This document shows, piece after piece, positions 1 through 10,031 of a stretch of DNA of 64,000 nucleotides (position 1 is the stretch's first letter; each line of letters starts with the position of its first letter). This DNA comes from Roseiarcus sp963813555 (lineage in GTDB: Bacteria > Pseudomonadota > Alphaproteobacteria > Rhizobiales > Beijerinckiaceae). The translations under genes and the position numbers were made by a program. Below the pieces are notes generated by a model. That model searched no databases. It saw only the letters and a program-made list of their open reading frames with translations, and was not told the origin of the DNA. Location: assembly GCA_963813555.1 (NCBI GenBank), contig CAWEZX010000006.1, positions 763,786 to 827,785 on the forward strand, in the 5' to 3' direction.

Positions 1-225
1 GAGCCCCGAGGCGCTTCACGCGCCGGCTTGAACGCCGTCCCCGTCATCGCGCGAGGACCAGAGCGAGGCGCCGGGACGCGGCGATCCAGGGGCCGCAGGA
101 ACGCGCCAAGGCGCGGGGCGTGAAGAGGAAGGAAGCCGAAACTCACCCCGCACCAGATGCGCGAGGCCATCAAAGCCGTGACAAGAGCGAGCCGGTACGC
201 GAGTGGTACGCGAGATGACTGTCTA
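1..225 (+). pseudogene. Serine recombinase (resolvase/invertase) C-terminal remnant
   Basis: Two reading frames together spell the end of a serine recombinase. One gives ERAKARGVK around 101-130. Another gives KLTPHQMREAIK around 140-175, which matches the helix-turn-helix start of resolvases (usual text: KLTPHQ..EAI..RD.GE). The catalytic N-terminal domain is not present in the window and the frame is broken, so this is a decayed fragment, possibly the end of an old mobile element that lies outside the window. The identification rests on these short motifs only. Confidence 0.4.
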
Positions 226-300
226 TCGTCTACTTCGGTTCTAAATGAGGATTATCGACGATGCGGACAATATCATCTTTATGGAGCCACGGAGTGATAG

Positions 301-682
301 ATGCGTTCGATCCTTGCAGCGATTTTGATCTCATCCGCCATCTCTGCCACGCAAGCAAAAGCGGCTCAGCCACTGCCTCCCGAGGTGCAATCATCCATAG
401 ACGAAGCCATGAAAGACTGTGATGGAAAAGTTAAATTTGAAAAAGGCTTTTTGACCCGTCGCGACATAAATGGCGACGGCATTGAAGATTTCATATTAGA
501 CTACGGGAGCTTCGCCTGCGGGGCAACGCGCGACACTTATTGTGGCTCGGCAGTTTAAAAACGTGCGCGGACGGCCTGCTATGTTACTCGAATTGCATGG
601 TTCGGCCTGCGGAAAGGTCGGGTCTGCACCGTGCAGCGCCACGCTATATTGGAACGGAGAAAGGTTCTCTCCTGCAAATTAA
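301..682 (+). pseudogene. Secreted small protein gene broken by internal deletion
   Basis: The first part (301-558) encodes 85 residues with a signal peptide (MRSILAAILISSAISATQAKA) and an Asp-rich DINGDGIEDFI segment, then reads TYCGSA before an early stop. A second frame (551-682) continues with VRGRPAMLLELHGSACG and ends in LYWNGERFSPAN and a stop. The two pieces look like the N- and C-terminal parts of one periplasmic protein in which a middle segment was lost at about 550, shifting the frame. The exact family is not recognised. Any surviving product would be the short N-terminal piece. Confidence 0.6.
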
Positions 683-805
683 GATGGAGCGCATTCTAAT
701 CTGAGTTTGTGCGCACCCTTAACGCCAACGGCCTTTGCCGTCATTGCGCCTATTGCGTGACTCTCTTCTTGACCGGCTTTGAGGACAGCCAATATGCCGA
801 AGCTC

Positions 806-1102
806 TCATTGCCTGCGAAGAGATGATGCTGTTCGGCTGATAAAGCTCGCCGCGCTATAGCTCAGCGCGACGTAGACGACCAATACGAGCGCGCTCGCCG
901 TCATAAACATGGCGTTTCCAAGCGACCCTTGCCCGTACCAAGGGTATTCCGCTTTCACCGCGCCGTAGCCAAGACCAATCAAAAAGGCCAAGGCGAGGAG
1001 AGGCGTGAATCCAATTAGGCGCCCAAGCTTGAAAATAAGAAATGGGACGACAATGCCGAAGGCAACGGTGATCAGAGCCGGGTAGAGACCGATCTTGCCC
1101 AT
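806..1102 (-). CDS. Small membrane protein, function unknown
   Basis: This is a 98-residue hydrophobic protein with three likely transmembrane helices, around residues 5-27, 33-50 and 64-85. No family motif is recognised. It stands alone on the minus strand, 56 bases downstream of the helicase gene on the same strand. A short cytoplasmic tail ends in basic residues (SSLRRQ). It could be a real inner-membrane protein of unknown role; the evidence is hydrophobicity pattern and codon bias only. Confidence 0.5.
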   Translation of the reverse strand: MGKIGLYPALITVAFGIVVPFLIFKLGRLIGFTPLLALAFLIGLGYGAVKAEYPWYGQGSLGNAMFMTASALVLVVYVALSYSAASFISRTASSLRRQ

Positions 1103-1158
1103 CGGAGTTCCCCGCCTCGCTCCGCCCCGCGGTTAAGCTGAAGCCGGGGTCCGACCCG

Positions 1159-2748
<1,590 letters not shown>

Positions 2749-3415
2749 GATTTCTCGCTTGCGCGGATGCCTTGCATCCACTGGGTTGTGATATGGGGGC
2801 CTCGGTGGACCGCGTCAATGCGTTCGCCGGTCCCAGCGCGCAAGCTTCGCGCCGCGCCGGAGCCTTCTTTCACTCTCGGCGCAGCCTGCGATAGATCAAA
2901 TCGCAGGAAAGTCAAATCAACTCGCACCTGAGCGTCGTAGAGTCGCAAGTTCGCGCCTCGGGAAGTCGCCGCTTTGTCCAGGGTCCGACACCGGGCTTAG
3001 GCCGCGGATTCGAGGCGGCGATTCGAGGAGCGGCACCAGCGACCCCCGATGCCCGCCAACTGCCCAAGCTATTGCGCCGCCCGGGGCTCCGGAAAGGTCC
3101 ATGCGCCGGTCAGGATCTCGGGCTTCGGGCGATAGAGAGGCGCGGGATAGTTCCATCCCGGTGGAGTCGGAAGACAACTCGCGGTCTTGCCGTTGCCTCG
3201 GCGCGCACGGTCGAAACGATCGCGGCCATGCCTGGCGCATTCGCCCGAACTCGCCGCGGCCGTTCGTAACGGCAGTTTCTTCCGCCTTTTCAGTGGTGCT
3301 TGCGACTTGGCCCCGCAGGACAAGCGATTGGCCCCGAAAGGCGCGCGTGGGTGCCAAAACAGCGCCATCTTGGCACCGACCGAGGGAGGTCAGCAGCTCG
3401 AAAGGCACGGAACTG
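2749..3415. other. Intergenic region without a convincing gene
   Basis: About 670 bases lie between the divergent helicase and secreted-protein genes. Long open frames run through it on both strands, but their translations are Arg/Pro/Gly-rich and have no motif, as expected of open frames in GC-rich DNA. A minus-strand frame at 3069-3368 ends in a PTPPGWNYPAP-like text that might be a decayed fragment. I see no clear promoter or hairpin. Confidence 0.3.
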
Positions 3416-4138
3416 ATGAAAAAGCACCTCAGTGCGGCCGCCGCCGCACTCTCCGTCAGCCTCGCCGCGTACCCGGCACTGGCCAATCAGATCACCCGCG
3501 ACGACGGCATAGGCTTGAGCTTCGCGGACTCGGCTGCATTGATGCGCACCGCCGCCTTACATCAGCCGTCGTTCAAGACCACGCGTAGATGCTCGCTCGC
3601 CCACGAGTGCGCGACGGTCGAATTCGCTGTTAGGGCGAACGAGGACGGGTCGGATTACTTTATATACCCCGACAAAGCGCCCAAAGACGTGATCTGGTGC
3701 TTCGTCGACAAGGGCCACGTGGGCACTCGCCTTTGCCAAAAGGCCGGGACCGAACCGCGCACCACGGTCACGTGGATGGAAGCTTATTTCCCGCAGGCGG
3801 GCGAGTTCCGCGAGATCACCTATGGCGGTGGGCACATCGACCCCGACTGCGCGGCGCTCCAGCACTCAAAATACGAGATGGACGACTCTTACGCCGCCTG
3901 CGTCGTGCGCAAGTTGGACGCTGCGCCGCCGGTGCAAAGCGCTGCGCCGCCTGTGCAAAAGCAGGGACAGCGCAGTTTTAATCCAAACGATATCGCCAGA
4001 TTGATTGGGCGGGGCAGACCGGCGGCGCTCACTGCGAAGCGAGATGAAGGAATGGCGGTATGGTGCCGCATCCTACGCCAGCGGACGTTCGCGACCGCAG
4101 CGGAGGCCAGGCAAGCCAAGGCTCAATGCCAATCCTGA
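3416..4138 (+). CDS. Secreted protein of unknown function
   Basis: This is a 240-residue protein with a typical signal peptide (MKKHLSAAAAALSVSLAAYPALA, cut after ALA). The mature part has several cysteines (CSLAHEC, WCFVDKG, RLCQKAG, DPDCAAL) that could form periplasmic disulfides, a Pro/Ala/Gln linker near residues 165-180 and a C-terminal stretch ending KAQCQS. The frame is open well upstream, but the start at 3416 is the first that gives a signal peptide. No family was recognised. It is monocistronic as far as can be seen. Confidence 0.65.
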   Translation: MKKHLSAAAAALSVSLAAYPALANQITRDDGIGLSFADSAALMRTAALHQPSFKTTRRCSLAHECATVEFAVRANEDGSDYFIYPDKAPKDVIWCFVDKGHVGTRLCQKAGTEPRTTVTWMEAYFPQAGEFREITYGGGHIDPDCAALQHSKYEMDDSYAACVVRKLDAAPPVQSAAPPVQKQGQRSFNPNDIARLIGRGRPAALTAKRDEGMAVWCRILRQRTFATAAEARQAKAQCQS

Positions 4139-4478
4139 AAGACCGAAACGGAAAGGGTTAGGAGCGACCGCGCCAGCCGTCGGCGCGTGAGGCGCGCCCC
4201 GACGATGATTAGCAACTCGAAGGAACTAACCGGTGAAAACTTAGCCGTCGCCGCGTGGGCGCCGCCAAGCGCGCCCAACAGCGCGACGAGCGAGGGCGGG
4301 GCGAAGGTTAGGCGGGATGGTTTCATTCTTGTCGTCAGACCGCGGAGGGAAGAGCGCCCAAACCTAGCGACTTGGCCGCTAACAGCGAAATCTGGTCATT
4401 TCGGGGAGCGGGCGAGCGCTTTCCCGGCTCGCCCCAGTGTCGAAACGGTTGCGCAGACATTTCGACAGCCTCGCCGCC
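4139..4478. other. Intergenic region, nothing recognised
   Basis: These 340 bases separate the convergent secreted-protein gene and the cytochrome gene. There are only short, motif-free open frames and no strong terminator hairpin with a T-run. Confidence 0.3.
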
Positions 4479-4832
4479 TCAATAATGGTCGGTTGACTTC
4501 ACGAAGGCATGGATCTGCCAGACTTCGTCCGGCGACAGGCGCAGGCCGAAGGCTGGCATCTGCGTTCCCTTGCGGCCCTGGATCACGGTCTCCAGGAAGC
4601 GCTCGTCGCTGAGCTTCGTGGCGAAGAGGTTCGGTCCCCGCGCGCCAGTGCTGTGGTGGCACACGTAACATTTGCCGGCGTAGGTGACCCGGCCGGCGGC
4701 GATTGCCGCCGGCTGGCCAAGGAACGGATCCGTCAGCGCGTCGTCGTCCGCGAGGCCGCTCACCGTCATAAGCGCCGTCGCCGCCGCCAATGAGAGAAAG
4801 AGAACCGAGCCGCGGACGGGAGACACGCGCAC
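4479..4832 (-). CDS. Small periplasmic cytochrome c, partner of the PQQ dehydrogenase
   Basis: The 117-residue product has a signal peptide (VLFLSLAAATALMTVSGLA), one heme c site CYVCH near residue 55, and a distal Met ligand candidate in GTQMPAFG followed by the class I signature LSPDEVWQIHAFV. It begins 7 bases after the stop of the PQQ dehydrogenase and is almost surely co-transcribed with it. In such pairs the small cytochrome takes electrons from PQQH2 one at a time and passes them to the respiratory chain. It is not orthologous to MxaG by any feature I can see; the pairing is inferred from position. Confidence 0.85.
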   Translation of the reverse strand: MRVSPVRGSVLFLSLAAATALMTVSGLADDDALTDPFLGQPAAIAAGRVTYAGKCYVCHHSTGARGPNLFATKLSDERFLETVIQGRKGTQMPAFGLRLSPDEVWQIHAFVKSTDHY

Positions 4833-4839
4833 GCGAGGG

Positions 4840-6579
4840 TTAAGGCTTGCTCGATGGCAGCATCTTGTCGATCACCTGCGCGTTGTACATCCCGCCCTCA
4901 TCCACCTTGCCGTCGATCGCGAACACCCACAGCATCCCGCCCTTCGGCGCTGAATAGTAGAAGCTTGGATCGCCGCCAAGTCCGGACAGAACCGCGACAT
5001 ATTGCTTTCCGTCCAGCTCGTAGGTGATTGGCGAAGCGTTGATCGCCGACCCGGTCTGGAACTTCCAAAGCTGTTTTCCGGTCTTCGAATCGTAGGCCAG
5101 CAGACGGCCGCGCTGGTCGCCGGTGAAAACCACGCCGCCCTTGGTGGCGAGCATTCCCGAGAACAGCGGCAAGGGGCTCGGCACGTCCCACAGGACTCTC
5201 TTGTTGGCGACGTCGATCGCCTTCAAATGTCCGATCGTGTCGCCCATCCGGTACATCTGATAGTCGACGCCCTGATACACGTCGCCCGGCTTGTATTGCA
5301 GCTTGCCCTTCTCCCAAGAGGTGAGTCCCATCCCCCACTGGTTGACGGCGACGAAGAGAACGCCAGACGACGGATCATAGGCCGGCGGGAACCAGTTGGT
5401 GCCGCCTTCGAGACCGGGAATGATCGTCTCGACCGTCTTGCCGTTGGCGTGCGGCTTCATGGCCTCGTTGATCGTCGGCTTGCCGGTTTTCGGATCGAGC
5501 CCGGTTGTCCAGTTGATGCCCTCGACGAGCGGAATCGCATAGAGGAAGTGGCCGTCGCTCCGGTCAATGGCGTAGAAGAATCCATTCCGGTTGGCGACGA
5601 CGGCCGCCTTCGTCGGCTTCCCGTCGATCGTCGCGTCGACCAGGATAGGGGTCGCCATGCCGTCATAGTCCCAGTCGTCGTTCGGCGTGTACTGATACCC
5701 CCATTTGATCTTGCCGGTGTTGGGGTCGAGGGCGAGCATGGAGTCGGTCCAGAGGTTGTCGCCCGGATGCTGGTCCGATTGCCACGAGCCGGGATTGCCG
5801 ACGCCCCAGTAAAGCGTGTCGGTGTCGGCGTCGTAGCTCCCGGTCAGCCAGGTCGGGCCACCGCCCGTCTTCCAGCTGTCATCCTTGGGCCAGGTTTCGC
5901 TGCCCGGCTCTCCTGGCGCGGGAACCGTGTAGGTCTGCCACTCGAGCTTCCCGGTCTTTACGTCGAACGCCTTCAGATAACCCCGAACGCCGTATTCGCC
6001 GCCGGAGACGCCGATGATGACGCGATCTTTCACAACAAGCGGCGCGGAGTTGGTCGTCACGCCACGCTTCCAGTCGTCGATCGGCGTTTCCCAGACGACC
6101 TTGCCGTCCGCGCGGTTCAGCGCGACCAGCCTCGCGTCCAGCCGCGCGACGATGACAAGATCGCCCGCGAGCGCCACGCCGCGATGGATCGGGCCGCAGC
6201 ACAGCATCGCGTTAAATCCTTCGCCATATTCGGGCTCGTAGCGCCAGAGGATGGCGCCGGACTTCGCGTCGACGGCAAAAGTGCGGGCATAGTCGGCGGT
6301 GAAATAGAGGACGCCGTCGCGGAAGAGAGGCGTCGCCTCGAGGCCGCCGAACTGGCCGCCCGTGGACATGGCCCATACGGGCGATAGCTTCGAGGCGTTT
6401 TCCGAAGTGATCTCGGTCAGGGGGCTGTAGCGCCAGTTGCGGTAGTCGCGGCCATAAGTCAGCCACTCCTTTCCGTTGTCCTGCGCCTTGAGGAGATCGG
6501 TGGCGGTCACTGGATCGGCGCTTGCGGTCCCCGCCGCCGCGACCATCGAAAAGACGGATATTATCAGAATGCGTTTCAT
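4840..6579 (-). CDS. PQQ-dependent alcohol dehydrogenase, lanthanide-type active site
   Basis: The 579-residue periplasmic quinoprotein has a signal peptide (MKRILIISVFSMVAAAGTASA) and an eight-bladed propeller with repeated W-motifs such as GKILWRYE and TGKLEWQ. The vicinal cysteine pair is in NAMLCCGP and the PQQ floor region is present. The catalytic segment reads DDWDYDG: the second Asp, two residues after the catalytic Asp, is the extra metal ligand of XoxF, ExaF and PedH, where Ca-type MxaF has Ala. The enzyme should therefore use a light lanthanide with PQQ and oxidise a primary alcohol or aldehyde. It lacks a fused C-terminal heme domain; a separate cytochrome c follows at once. A Shine-Dalgarno GGGAG precedes the ATG. 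No pqq genes are in the window. Confidence 0.9.
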   Translation of the reverse strand: MKRILIISVFSMVAAAGTASADPVTATDLLKAQDNGKEWLTYGRDYRNWRYSPLTEITSENASKLSPVWAMSTGGQFGGLEATPLFRDGVLYFTADYARTFAVDAKSGAILWRYEPEYGEGFNAMLCCGPIHRGVALAGDLVIVARLDARLVALNRADGKVVWETPIDDWKRGVTTNSAPLVVKDRVIIGVSGGEYGVRGYLKAFDVKTGKLEWQTYTVPAPGEPGSETWPKDDSWKTGGGPTWLTGSYDADTDTLYWGVGNPGSWQSDQHPGDNLWTDSMLALDPNTGKIKWGYQYTPNDDWDYDGMATPILVDATIDGKPTKAAVVANRNGFFYAIDRSDGHFLYAIPLVEGINWTTGLDPKTGKPTINEAMKPHANGKTVETIIPGLEGGTNWFPPAYDPSSGVLFVAVNQWGMGLTSWEKGKLQYKPGDVYQGVDYQMYRMGDTIGHLKAIDVANKRVLWDVPSPLPLFSGMLATKGGVVFTGDQRGRLLAYDSKTGKQLWKFQTGSAINASPITYELDGKQYVAVLSGLGGDPSFYYSAPKGGMLWVFAIDGKVDEGGMYNAQVIDKMLPSSKP

Positions 6580-6900
6580 GATCTTTGCTCCCAGCTCCCG
6601 ATGACGCTGTTCCCGCAGATCGCCTGCGGCAGCAGGACGGCCGCATCTTACGCAGGGTAAAAACGGCCCGGCAAGCGCGGGAGTATTTCCCGTTTCCTGA
6701 ACGAGAATTGCGCGGGCGTCTTGGCGCCGCTTCGAGGGATCACGGCAAGCTCTCGAACAAAAGAGATTTAGCGGCGGAACAAAACGGCTCTGGTCGAGTT
6801 TCGGTGTTTGGCGCGCTTAATATTGCCCCCCAGCCCAAGCGCGCCGCTGCCCGGCGTCGGCCCTCCCTGCGCGGGGCTTTTTTTACCCCAGCTTTGCCCG
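6580..6900. other. Upstream region of the PQQ dehydrogenase
   Basis: This stretch must hold the promoter of the dehydrogenase-cytochrome operon on the minus strand. I could not pick a convincing -35/-10 pair. Open frames here have no protein motif. Confidence 0.3.
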
Positions 6901-7174
6901 AAGGCGGCCGCGCGCTATGCCGAGTACCTCGCTGCGGGCGGTCCTCTCGTGGCGCGCTACGGCGCAAAGATCGTCTTTGTCGGCGACGGCCTGCCAGCCC
7001 TCTCGGCGGACGGACGGCCAAGCCTGGGATGCAGTCGCGCTGGCGCGATATACGAGCCGGCAAGCCTTCGCCGACATGGTCGCCAATCCGGAGTACCGCG
7101 ATCAGGCCGGTCCCATGCGGCAATCGGCGCTTATTGAAGCCGTGCTGCAGCCAATACAGACGGTTAGCTCATAG
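6901..7174 (+). pseudogene. DUF1330 family protein, frameshifted and 5'-truncated
   Basis: The frame starting near 6901 reads RYAEYLAAGGPLVARYGAKI and PALSADGR, and a second frame then continues QAWDAVALARYTSRQAF and MVANPEYRDQAGPMRQSAL to a stop at 7174. Together they match the DUF1330 ferredoxin-like fold, which ends with a Y-x-S-R-x-A-F and D/NPEY motif. The usual first strand of the domain is missing and the frame changes near 7010, so this is a decayed copy. Confidence 0.65.
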
Positions 7175-7302
7175 GGGCGGGCGGCGCGGCGCCTCTCCAA
7201 ATGCCCCATGATGAAATCGCGGCTCGCGGACATATGGCGCTGCGAAAGCTCAGGAGCGCTGCCTCGGAGATGGCGATGGCCGATCATAGACGGCCAGACG
7301 CG

Positions 7303-7500
7303 TCAGCGTCCCTCCATGCGGGATAAAAGCCGCGCTCTCTGCTCAGAGTCCAGCTGTTGGAAATCGCGAAAAACGCGGTCGACGAACTCGGCGGGCGCCG
7401 GCTCGGGAGGCGGCGGTCGACGCCCGGAGGCGAAGTTCTCAGGGCCGAACAAGACGCCGGGGCGGAAGCCGAATCTTGGAAGGGAAACCCAAACGCGCAT
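7303..7500 (-). CDS. Possible small protein, unknown
   Basis: This 65-residue frame has protein-like character in its C-terminal half (EFVDRVFRDFQQLDSEQRARLLSRMEG, an amphipathic helix) after a Pro-rich middle. No homologue family is recalled. It is isolated and has no clear ribosome site, so it may be spurious. Confidence 0.3.
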   Translation of the reverse strand: MRVWVSLPRFGFRPGVLFGPENFASGRRPPPPEPAPAEFVDRVFRDFQQLDSEQRARLLSRMEGR

Positions 7501-7685
7501 GCTCGTATTTCACACGACATATACGTCAATGTCAAGGGCGTGGGCCGGCTTATGAGAACTTTCCACAACTGTTCGACCCCGGCGGGAGGGGTCATTTGGC
7601 CGGCGGGTTCTTTTGGAGTGATCGAACGTACCCGCGATCGCGCTAACGCCGGAGGTCCCGCGGCCGCTCTGAAGGCGTCATGGCC

Positions 7686-7706
7686 GGGCTTGACCAGGTC
7701 AAGCCC
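7686..7706. repeat. Perfect palindrome of REP type
   Basis: GGGCTTGACC, one central A, then GGTCAAGCCC. The flanking bases (catggcc before, agctatgacga after) resemble the dispersed intergenic palindromes with a 'catgcccgggcttgac' core common in Hyphomicrobiales genomes. It lies far from a gene end, so a role as terminator is doubtful. Confidence 0.6.
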
Positions 7707-7934
7707 AGCTATGACGACAGCGGCCCGGAGGCGTAGCCGCGAAAAGGCCTGCCAACAGCTTTGACGCTTTAACAGTAGTGAAATTTCTGTAACGAAATCT
7801 CTTTTGAAAAAACGAAAACTGTGTTATAAGTTTTCCATTCGCCGGAGCCGGACTCGCGGCGCGCGCCCTGTAGCACGGAGTGGGAATGGAGACTGAATGC
7901 GCTCGAGGCGTTTCGGACAGAGCCTGAGACGAGG

Positions 7935-8065
7935 GACGGATTTTTTTATTTATTTGGATTCACTGTAACCCATTGAAAAGGCCCGATTCGACCAAGGAAA
8001 TCCAAGGAAATTCAAGCTTTTTTGTTTGGTTTTCCTTGGTTTTATTTGGATTTGTTTGGCTGACC
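7935..8065. repeat. A/T-rich segment with direct and inverted CCAAGGAAA repeats
   Basis: CCAAGGAAA occurs at 7992-8000 and 8002-8010, and its complement TTTCCTTGG at 8031-8039, so either left copy can form a 9-bp stem. TATTTGGATT-like words recur at both edges. The base composition is far below that of the flanking genes. It lies just after the stop of the minus-strand enoyl-CoA hydratase gene, where a transcript end is expected, but no clean stem plus T-run is present. Confidence 0.5.
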
Positions 8066-8129
8066 CGGCCGAACCGTGGCCGCGCGCCTAACCTTGTGGG
8101 CCGCCTGTCGCAGTTCGCCCACGCCGCCG

Positions 8130-8957
8130 TCAATCGCCGCCGTCTCTTCCCCATTTCGGCCGGCGCTTGTCGAGGAATGCGCCCATGCCCTCAATCGAAT
8201 CGGGTTCGGCGAGATTGTCGATCATCGCGAGCGAAGCGACCGCATAGGCCTCGTCGAGCGGCCGCTCGATCTGGGCGTAGAACGCGCGCTTGCCGATCGC
8301 CAGCGTCGAGGCCGACTGCCGCGCGATGGCTCCCGCCAGCGCGTGGGCTTCGTCGAGCGCGCGGCCCTCGGGAACGACGCGATTGACGAGACCGAACCGT
8401 TCGGCGTCCGCGGCGCCATAGAGCCCGCCGGTCATCGCCATCTCCATCGCCCGCTTGCGCGTGACGACGCGACCGACCGCCACCAGCGGAGTCGAGCAGA
8501 ACAACCCGAAATTCACGCCGGACAGGCCGAAGCGCGCGCGCTCTCCCGCGATCGCAAGATCGCAGGCGGCCACAAGCTGACAGCCCGCCGCGGTCGCGAC
8601 GCCCTCGACCGCCGCGATGACCGGCTTCGGCAGCGCGACGATCGCTTGCATGAGCGCCGAGCAGCGCGCGAACAGCTCCACGTAATAGCCGCCGCCTCTA
8701 TCGCAGTCGTTGCGGTGCGCCTGCATTTCCTTGAGGTCGTGCCCGGCGCTGAGCGCCGACCCCTCGCCAGACACCACGACGACACGCGCCTGATCGTCGC
8801 CGGCGATTGCCTCGAACTCGGCGATGAGCGCCTCGAGCATGGCGAGGCTCAGCGCATTGAGGTTCTGCGGCGTGTTCAGAATCAGCGTGACGACACCGTT
8901 GTCGTCGCTGCGTGTGAAGAATTCACGCGACTTGGCGACAGAGGACGAAGCGGTCAT
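8130..8957 (-). CDS. Enoyl-CoA hydratase/isomerase family protein
   Basis: The 275-residue product has the crotonase fold: the oxyanion-hole segment SAGHDLKEM near residue 73, PKPVIAAVEGVATAAGCQL near 115, and the FGLSGVNFGLF region near 145. The first catalytic Glu of true hydratases is replaced in the GVATAAG text, and the pattern is close to ECHDC3-type proteins, so the exact reaction on the acyl-CoA is uncertain. The ATG at 8957 was preferred over an upstream in-frame TTG. It stands alone. Confidence 0.85.
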   Translation of the reverse strand: MTASSSVAKSREFFTRSDDNGVVTLILNTPQNLNALSLAMLEALIAEFEAIAGDDQARVVVVSGEGSALSAGHDLKEMQAHRNDCDRGGGYYVELFARCSALMQAIVALPKPVIAAVEGVATAAGCQLVAACDLAIAGERARFGLSGVNFGLFCSTPLVAVGRVVTRKRAMEMAMTGGLYGAADAERFGLVNRVVPEGRALDEAHALAGAIARQSASTLAIGKRAFYAQIERPLDEAYAVASLAMIDNLAEPDSIEGMGAFLDKRRPKWGRDGGD

Positions 8958-9079
8958 GAGCAATTCTCGTTATCGAGGAAGCGCGGAGGCGATCTCGCGC
9001 CTGGCCTGCCTGCCACGGCGCCAACAGTAAAGGAGGCCTGCGCATCCGGCAATGTCGATGGTTGTCGCAGCTTCCGGCC

Positions 9080-9112
9080 AAAGAAAAAGGGCCGCGCGAT
9101 GGCGGCCCTTGG
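9080..9112 (-). terminator. Rho-independent terminator of the Hint gene
   Basis: Read on the minus strand, GGGCCGCC and GCGGCCC form a GC stem around a short loop, followed by TTTTTCTTT. It lies about 25 bases after the stop of the upstream Hint gene at 9136 and is well placed to end that transcript. Confidence 0.75.
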
Positions 9113-9135
9113 AAGGTTCGAAATCGTTCCCGGCT

Positions 9136-10024
9136 CTACGCAGGCTGGAGGGCGAGTTCCGCTTGGCGAGACAGCATGACTCCGCGCTCTTCCACCCGGT
9201 CGCGGATCACGTCAGCCTGATTTCGGAGATCAATCCATGGCGAGACCGCGCTACGGAATCTCGATTTCAACTCGCGACGTCGGCCGCCAATTTGAACAAG
9301 CGGGGCGCAGCGCGCCTCCTTTGCCGCGGGCGTTCCGTATTGGCGAAGGTAATCGGCGAAATTGACCGCGGACTCTTCGACAGTCAACAGCGTCTCCGCC
9401 GGCGCGCCTTCAGCGTAAACCACGTCATGCCTTTCCAGCTTGATGTGGAAGTACTCCAGTTCGTCGCATCCGCGCGCCTCATAGCGGGTGATGGTCGTGC
9501 CGTTGATCAACATCTCCGCCTCCGCCAGCACGCCATCGATCAAGAGACTATGGAGCGCCGTCACGTAAAGATCGGCATGCGGAACGTTGGGAGCCAGAGC
9601 CGAGCGAGCGATGCGAATGGGCAGCGCGTCCTTCACCCAAGGCTTCGACGGGTCGCTCTTCTTGATTGGGTAGCGTCCGATCCATAGGACGGGACGCAGT
9701 CCGCCGAACATTGTCGGCAGCAAATCGCCGATCGCGAGGTCCTCGATCTTGCGCTCGCCCTCGGCCGTCAGGATTTTTGTTCCCTTCAGGAAGCAATTAC
9801 CGCCCTGCGGCGGAGGGGGAGGGAGGGGGACCACCGCCGACCCCCGGCGGAGGGGGAGGGGGAGGGGGACCACCGCCAACCCCCGGCGGAGGGGGAGGGG
9901 GCGGCGCCGCAACGGCCGAATGAACCTTCCCTAAGATCGCGGGAAGCAAAATGGCGCCCATCTTCATAATGTTGCGGCGGGTGCGCTGCGTACCTGCGTC
10001 TAAATTCTCTAACTCTATTGTCAT
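9136..10024 (-). pseudogene. Tat-exported Hint-domain protein, copy 1, frameshifted in its Pro/Gly linker
   Basis: The N-terminal frame (10024-9797) starts MTIELENLDAG, has a Tat-like TRRNIMKMG and an Ala-rich export segment, and runs into a proline tract broken by GVGGG units before a stop. The C-terminal frame (to 9136) begins inside the same tract and encodes a Hint_2 (hedgehog/intein) domain: first-block Cys in NCFLKGTKI, GERKIEDLAIGD, and the TALHSLLIDG block with the His. It is nearly identical to the intact neighbour at 10453-11271. The frames are offset because one CCCCCT block of the linker is only CCCT (plus strand GGG at 9821-9823). In the intact copy the linker is short and has no such repeat. 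The change may be real slippage or a consensus error. Confidence 0.8.
9813..9900. repeat. Short tandem repeats encoding the Pro/Gly linker
   Basis: Three imperfect units, each a run of CCCCCT blocks followed by CCGCCGGGGGT and GGCGGTGGT on the coding minus strand, encode P6-8 then GVGGG. The units differ in the number of CCCCCT blocks, the usual outcome of strand slippage. The third unit contains the shortened block that breaks the frame of Hint copy 1. Confidence 0.85.
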
Positions 10025-10031
10025 GTGCTTC

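Larger units (their letters stand above)
7501..8129. other. Intergenic region with palindromes and an A/T-rich tract
   Basis: About 630 bases without a convincing gene. It holds a perfect palindrome at 7686-7706, an A/T-rich stretch around 7785-7840, and a repeat-rich low-GC segment at 7935-8065, listed separately. Confidence 0.5.

Noticed and set aside
2917..3486. Minus-strand open frame of 189 codons before the secreted-protein gene
   Set aside because: Low-complexity Arg/Ser/Pro/Gly text, no ribosome site and it overlaps the signal peptide region of a better gene.
7960..8154. Small minus-strand frame with a Lys/Asn/Thr-rich end
   Set aside because: Its character comes from the A/T-rich repeat segment; no ribosome site, and the N-terminal half is opposite or downstream of the hydratase end.
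8076..9179. Long plus-strand frame opposite the enoyl-CoA hydratase
   Set aside because: Antisense shadow; the crotonase motifs are on the minus strand.
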